From positions 163,050,290 to 163,114,289 of the forward strand of contig CM073885.1 of assembly GCA_037176705.1 (NCBI GenBank): 64,000 nucleotides of DNA, given 5' to 3'. Each line of letters opens with the position of its first letter. The stretch's first letter is position 1. The notes below the pieces were generated by a model. The model did no database searches and was not told the DNA's origin. It worked only from the letters and a program-made list of their open reading frames with translations. Shown here one piece after another: positions 58,978 through 64,000 of the stretch. The translations under genes were made by a program, and so were the position numbers. The DNA is from Molossus alvarezi (lineage: Eukaryota; Chordata; Mammalia; Chiroptera; Molossidae).

Positions 58978-60839
58978 AGTTGGTACTTAGGACAGTTCAG
59001 CTGCAAAGATTTTAAAGTTTCTTATTTAAATTCAAAACTGACATAGAATCTATATGTTGTTCTTATGTAGGCTGTTTGCAGTTGCCTGGGTAACAGCTGC
59101 TTTATTCCTTCCAACTGTCATTTGAACACTGGGAGAGGGAACTTACAATTACTAAAAATGTGAAATGTTACTGCCAGTGCTACAAAGAATAGTTTTTGGT
59201 TCTTTGTCTATTTTTTCCACAAAGGATAACCCAGGGAGTTGTGATCACTTTCATGTATCCACTCTGACACAAATATGTCTCAGTCATCCATCGTGACTTA
59301 CAGATCTCACTTGTATATTGCCTGTTTTAAAGGGGAAGGGGAGGGAGCATGTACATGAAACTGTTGGTCAAAAGTGTCCAAAGAGAAGAGCACAGGAATT
59401 TAGACTTCAATTCGTAACATAAAGCCTTGGGAGTTAAGGTAACAGATTATGTGCATGACAGTGTTTGTCTCCATGGCTCCCTCTCCCCCTCCTGCCAGGC
59501 AATTTCTGTTTAACTGAGAGAATGTTGAGGTAAAAGTTCTGAAGACCAGATGGGTGAAGTGAGAGAAGGAGTGGATAAGAGGAGGAGGAGGGAGAAGAGA
59601 GAAAACATTTGGTTTAAAAAAATTCTGGGTCACAGGGTAACTAATGAAGACGGTGTTTTTTGAAGTAGATTCTTTCACAAAGATGTTGAAATCCCATTGG
59701 TCCATTTGTTTCATATAAATGCCAGGGATTATTTTATTATTTGATACACAAAGTGTATTATAGCTTTTACTTTATTTAAACTTTAGTTGAACTTTTAATT
59801 TTCTTAAAAGTTGCAATAATTAGTTAAGCCTGTAGATTTACCAAAATGATGGACGTGGCTTTGTAACTGAAAAGTACTCCCTTTTCAGATTATTCAAATA
59901 TTGTGACAAAAATGAACAAATGATGTGAATTAACTTTATTTTTAAACATAAAGCAAGTGAATAGCAGTGAAAACTTCTGCTCTGTGTGGTGCTGTAAGGT
60001 AAGCCTCTGAGTGATTTCATAAACCAGTTAGTAATGGGTAGTGTTGGACCTCTATGTAAGTCTTTAAGATTTACAGCTCAGTCCCATGTACATCTTCTCT
60101 GGCCTTCTAACTGCCAACAAGGCCCCTGTGTATTCTTCTCCTGCTGCTGCTGCTGAGGAAACAGAGACTGAGAGGTGTGACCTGACTGGAACACGGCAAC
60201 TGAGCAGAAGGGCTGACGTGGAGCTGGCAGATGTGCCAGATTCCATCTCTGTGGGGTTGAAAAGCTCTTTAGAACACAGCTTGTATTTGATCATTTCTCC
60301 ATGATGTGAGCTTATTTAAACTTACTCCAGTCTTGATTATTTCCTTTTGAAATTATTGTGTACCAGTCAGATGGCACCATTACCACTCCATCGTATATCT
60401 ATAAATTCATTACAGTGGAGAAGAATAAAAGCAGAAATCATGAAATAGCATAAATTTACCAAGGTAATAAGTTGATATATTTTAGAGAGTGTGTTTGTGT
60501 GACTGGATATTGATGCCAGAGTGCTCTGGACACAGAGGGACTTTAGGAGAAGCTGGTACGAGGGCCAAGGACGTAACAAGGATTACGCATAAGTAATGTT
60601 CAATCAGAATGGTTGAAAAATAGAGTTCATAAGTATAGAATATACATTTTTATGTATTATATGATAGTTACCATTGCATTTTAGTTTGGTTTTAGTTTGG
60701 GGAGGCACTCAATAAAATGATATGAAAAACCTCATTTTCAGCATTTGCCTATTACTGAGTTTTCATAGAAGCAAGCTCAACATGCCAAATATAAAGTACA
60801 AGAACATTGAATGTTTGCTTTTAATGTCTTAATTTATTT
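58978..60839. other. 1.9 kb mostly unique DNA
   Basis: No further cyclin Y exon recognised. A MIR-like stretch lies at 60150-60230 (minus). Confidence 0.45.
60150..60230 (-). mobile_element. MIR SINE relic
   Basis: CTGAGGAAACAGAGACTGAGAGG and following words match the complement of the MIR 3' half. Confidence 0.45.
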
Positions 60840-61105
60840 ATTTTTTATGCTATATAGACTTTTTAATTTTTGTATTGTTGAAAGTATTACAAATGCCCCC
60901 CTTTTTTTCCCAATGACCCCTCTTTACCTTCCCACCCCCCTGCTGCTTCCCCAGTCTAGTGTCCCTGTAGCTTGGTTGTGCAGATGTGCATATAAGTCCT
61001 TTGGTTTGTTTCTTTCCATCCCTCCCACCCCCATTTCTCTGAGATCATCAGTCTGTTCCCTTCGTCTATGATTCTGGATCTCTTTTCATCAATAGCTTAT
61101 TTAAT
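60840..61105 (-). mobile_element. Older L1 3' UTR fragment
   Basis: Pyrimidine-rich block with GTGCATATAAGTCCTTTGGTTT and CTGAGATCATCAGTCTGT parallels the minus-strand 3' UTR of L1 B/D (GTGCATATAAGTTCTGTGGTTT), more diverged. Confidence 0.7.
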
Positions 61106-63049
61106 GTCTTTATTTCAGACAATTTTTTATCAGTTTCTCTGAAATTAAGAAATACCTGCTTTGATGTAATACAGTCCAGCATTTCTGCAATGGAGAATTG
61201 AGTTGACTACTTACACAAAATTATATTTGAATGATACTCTCCCTTTTGAAACAGAACATGATTTCTTAAAGTCATTTCAAAAATATATTCTTAAGAGCCA
61301 TGTATAGATTTCAGATAGACTTAAAATAAGTTTTCTACTACCTTGCCTTTGTCTAATGGTACATCTAACAATGGATGGTATCAGTCACACAAAAAAGCCC
61401 CTTAGGTCCTTTTATCCAATTTCAAGATTGCTCATCAACTGTTCACCAGCCTTTATGTTCTGACCTTGGGAGCTTTGCTAATTTTCTGGCTAAAGGTGTT
61501 CTCTCAAGTGGCCCCTTCCTGAGGACTGAGTGGGGAATGAATTGGCAACATTATGTAAAACTGCCTCTGTGCAACAGATCTTGACTCTTTCCAGTAGCTA
61601 TTTTAAACCCTCAATTCTTTTTTTGTATGACAGTATAAAAAAGCATTTGATGTAAAAGATTTACAAAATCCAGAAGCCATTAACTGATGCTGAGAATACC
61701 CAGAACTTGTATTAATATTTATGATTTTATTTCTCCTGAACTTGTTGTATAAGTATAAACTTTACATTTTGTCTAGTTTACACAAATGCGGTCACTCTTC
61801 GTGTGCTCTGTATAACTCTGTGTTGTAAAGAGAAGCAGTGACAGCAAGCTCCCGGGACTGTGCTGACCCTGAGAGCACCGTAGGATGTGCATTCATGCAA
61901 CTTTGAGGAGCTCCCCTACAGCCTTTTAACAGCCGTTCTGTACCTTCAAATGGTTGGAGCATCATTCAGGGGCCCACCCGTTATGATGGGCCATGTTTCA
62001 GAGAGAAACTGTACACAACCGATTATGATGTTTTATTCTTGGACGCAGACAAAAACAGATTCATTGTAAAATTCAGATGGTATACTTTCTTATAACTTAA
62101 TTAGGATGTCATGTTGTGGTTAAGACATTTTAACATTAAATATTTGTATCCCAACTTTAAGTCACCATTGGTTTTTCACTGAGCGTTAGGATATCTATAA
62201 GTTTTTTGTGGGTTTTGTGTCTAAATTTGAATGAATACTACTCTAAGATCGGAAAGAAGTGCTGGTCTTAATTGACAAATCAAAAGATTACATTCGATCA
62301 AATTTTAGAAACTCTAAAAACTTGGGAGAAACTTGATTGGTTTTGGGAATACTGAAATAGATATTTACTGGGCACCTTTCCAGATGCAGGACAATGATGT
62401 TCAAGGCAGAGCCCCCAGCTTAACTCAGGCTTTGACATTTTAAAAGATCCTGAGTCAGACAACACATGAACCAGCAAGGAAGTCAAGGTTAATGACAACT
62501 GCTCTCTCTAAGTGACACTGAGCAGTTTTAGAATTTAAAGGGAGCCCCATGAACCCGTGGGAGAAAAGGCTTCCATGCAGGTTCCCCAGATGGGAATCCA
62601 GTGTGCAGGCCAGTCACAGCAAACATGGGGCAACTGCAGATGAAGGGACACCAGGAGTAGAAATATGGTGCATTATACCTGTGTGCCGAGGGGGCCTTGA
62701 CACAAATGTGAATTTCAGTCTAGTTGAAAGGGGAAACCATTGGAGGATTATATGTAGAGAAATGATGCTAATTCTATAAAGAGAGGGAGAGGAACAGAGA
62801 GCGCATGAGAGAGAAGCAACTGTGTAAGCATGGAAGAAGCAGGGAGGTGGGTAGAAGGCTGGCACAGTTTTTCAAGTGAGACTCAACAGTGTCTTGCAAA
62901 AAAACACACCAGACAGTAAGGGCCCCAATAGGCTGACTTAGAGAAATGAGGTCAATTTAAATGTAGTGCTTTAGACATCAATGACAAAGCACAGAAAAAC
63001 ATAGGCAGATGACTTTTACACATAACTTCATACACAGATAAATGCAAAT
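61106..63049. other. 1.9 kb unique DNA
   Basis: Short open frames only (60-76 codons), none recognised. Confidence 0.45.
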
Positions 63050-63540
63050 AAATCTGTACTGTAGATTCTCTGGTATTGGAAAAGATCCATAAACTTGACA
63101 CTCAGTGTTTTGGAAGGGCTGTGAAGAAACAGTACTTTATATGTTGCTGGTGGAAGTGCAGAATGGTTCCGCCCAGGAAGGGATATTGGCATACTCACCC
63201 CACAGTGCAGATGCATTAATCAGGAATCCTACTCTGAGGATTTACTCTGAAGACAAACCCACAAATAGGAAGCAACATATTCCCATTGTTTCCCTTGCAT
63301 TATTTTCAAAAAATATATTGCAAATAACTTAATTCCAGTAAGAGAGTGGTAAAATAAGCTGATATGTTCTTGCAGTAGACTGCTAAGGAGCTATAAAAAA
63401 GAATAAACTATCTCTATCCTGGGATGTGGTGATCTCCAGGATAAGTTACATTAAAAAAGGAAGGAGAAGACATCCAGTAATCCACGTGAACAGAATCAGG
63501 GGAATTGTGTTTTTGCTTATTAAAAAGAAACAAAAAACCC
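63050..63540 (+). mobile_element. Ancient L1M/HAL1-like 3' fragment
   Basis: GTTGCTGGTGGAAGTGCAGAATGG, GGAATCCTACTCTGAGGATTTACTCT, AGCTATAAAAAAGAATAAACTATCTCTATCC and GGTGATCTCCAGGATAAGTTACATTAA follow the order of the old L1M 3' region. No open frame. Confidence 0.65.
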
Positions 63541-64000
63541 CGAGAGAAATTCTTGTTAATTGTGTGACTTTCATTCGTTTTTTTTAAAGGGGCAGACAGA
63601 GCACATATGAAGTAAAAATGCTGTTTGAGTAATGAGTGGACATTTCATACTTTCTGGTGAAATGCTAAATGTTCATATTTTGGTTTTGAGTTAATTTGTG
63701 AATACTTTGTCAATTTTTTGTACTCAATTTGTAGTATATAAATGCCACATGCATTTTATTTGATCCTTGTAATATTTTGAGTTTTTTAATATAGGAATTA
63801 TATTCATATTATGTGTGAGAAGAAAGGCTCTGAGTGGCATCAGTTGAGTTGTCCATGGTTTGAAGTCAGGCTGGATATAGCAGGAATGTCAACTCCAGAT
63901 GCCTGGCACATAAAAATAGCATTTATAGAATGACACGTCATGTGATTAGCCTTGGGGATACTACCTTTTCACACATCACTTGTTTTAGTGCATTAAAGTA
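63541..64000. other. AT-rich unique DNA to window end
   Basis: Nothing recognisable. Confidence 0.45.

Noticed and set aside
58978..64000. Second cyclin Y-like exon downstream
   Set aside because: No reading resembling the SNPSDHPRASTIFLSKSQ segment was found on the plus strand.

Overview
The window is vertebrate nuclear DNA, very probably from a bat of the Yangochiroptera/Vespertilionidae type. The evidence is more than twenty copies of a tRNA-derived SINE with the Ves head (CCTGGCC...GTGGCTCAGTGGTTGAGC or the GGTTAGAGCGTCGGCCTG variant), several long LINE-1 elements of one lineage, a short hAT-type DNA transposon and ancient MIR/L1M relics. No bacterial, phage or plasmid feature is present. 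Coding content is sparse and exon-structured, and most open frames are L1 debris or chance.

Layout. 0-4.9 kb: a plus-strand L1 (A) missing its 5' end. 4.9-14.2 kb: two inverted ~270 bp arms (4904-5172 and 13949-14226), each joined to an L1 3' end, enclose (i) a minus-strand, intron-containing copy of eight consecutive exons of the receptor tyrosine phosphatase PTPRC (CD45), broken by nonsense codons, frameshifts and splice-site losses, (ii) a fold-back pair of L1 3' ends and (iii) a ~1 kb CpG island with a G-rich heptamer array. 14.2-21.95 kb: a near full-length minus-strand L1 (B) carrying a solo LTR, a Ves SINE and a 5' UTR built of ~73 bp tandem monomers. 21.95-25.2 kb: an older L1 mosaic with nested SINEs and an orientation switch. 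25.2-31.75 kb: LTR-like sequence, an nhAT element, one NMT2-like exon (27275-27403) and about 4.3 kb of apparently unique DNA. 31.76-37.74 kb: a plus-strand L1 (C). 37.7-52.8 kb: mostly unique or ancient DNA with Ves SINEs and a 5' L1 fragment. 52.8-56.7 kb: a minus-strand L1 (D) with an internal deletion. 57.75-58.43 kb: a likely first exon of a cyclin Y-like gene or gene copy. The remainder to 64 kb is old repeats and unique DNA.

The genes do not form a pathway. The recurring theme is fragments of unrelated protein-coding genes (PTPRC, NMT2, cyclin Y-like) that keep exon/intron boundaries, implying DNA-level duplication rather than retroposition, set in an L1-dense region. The most notable items are the PTPRC-derived unprocessed pseudogene, the inverted arms around it, and the monomer-based 5' UTR of L1 B. 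Gene-family assignments rest on recalled family sequences, not on a database search.
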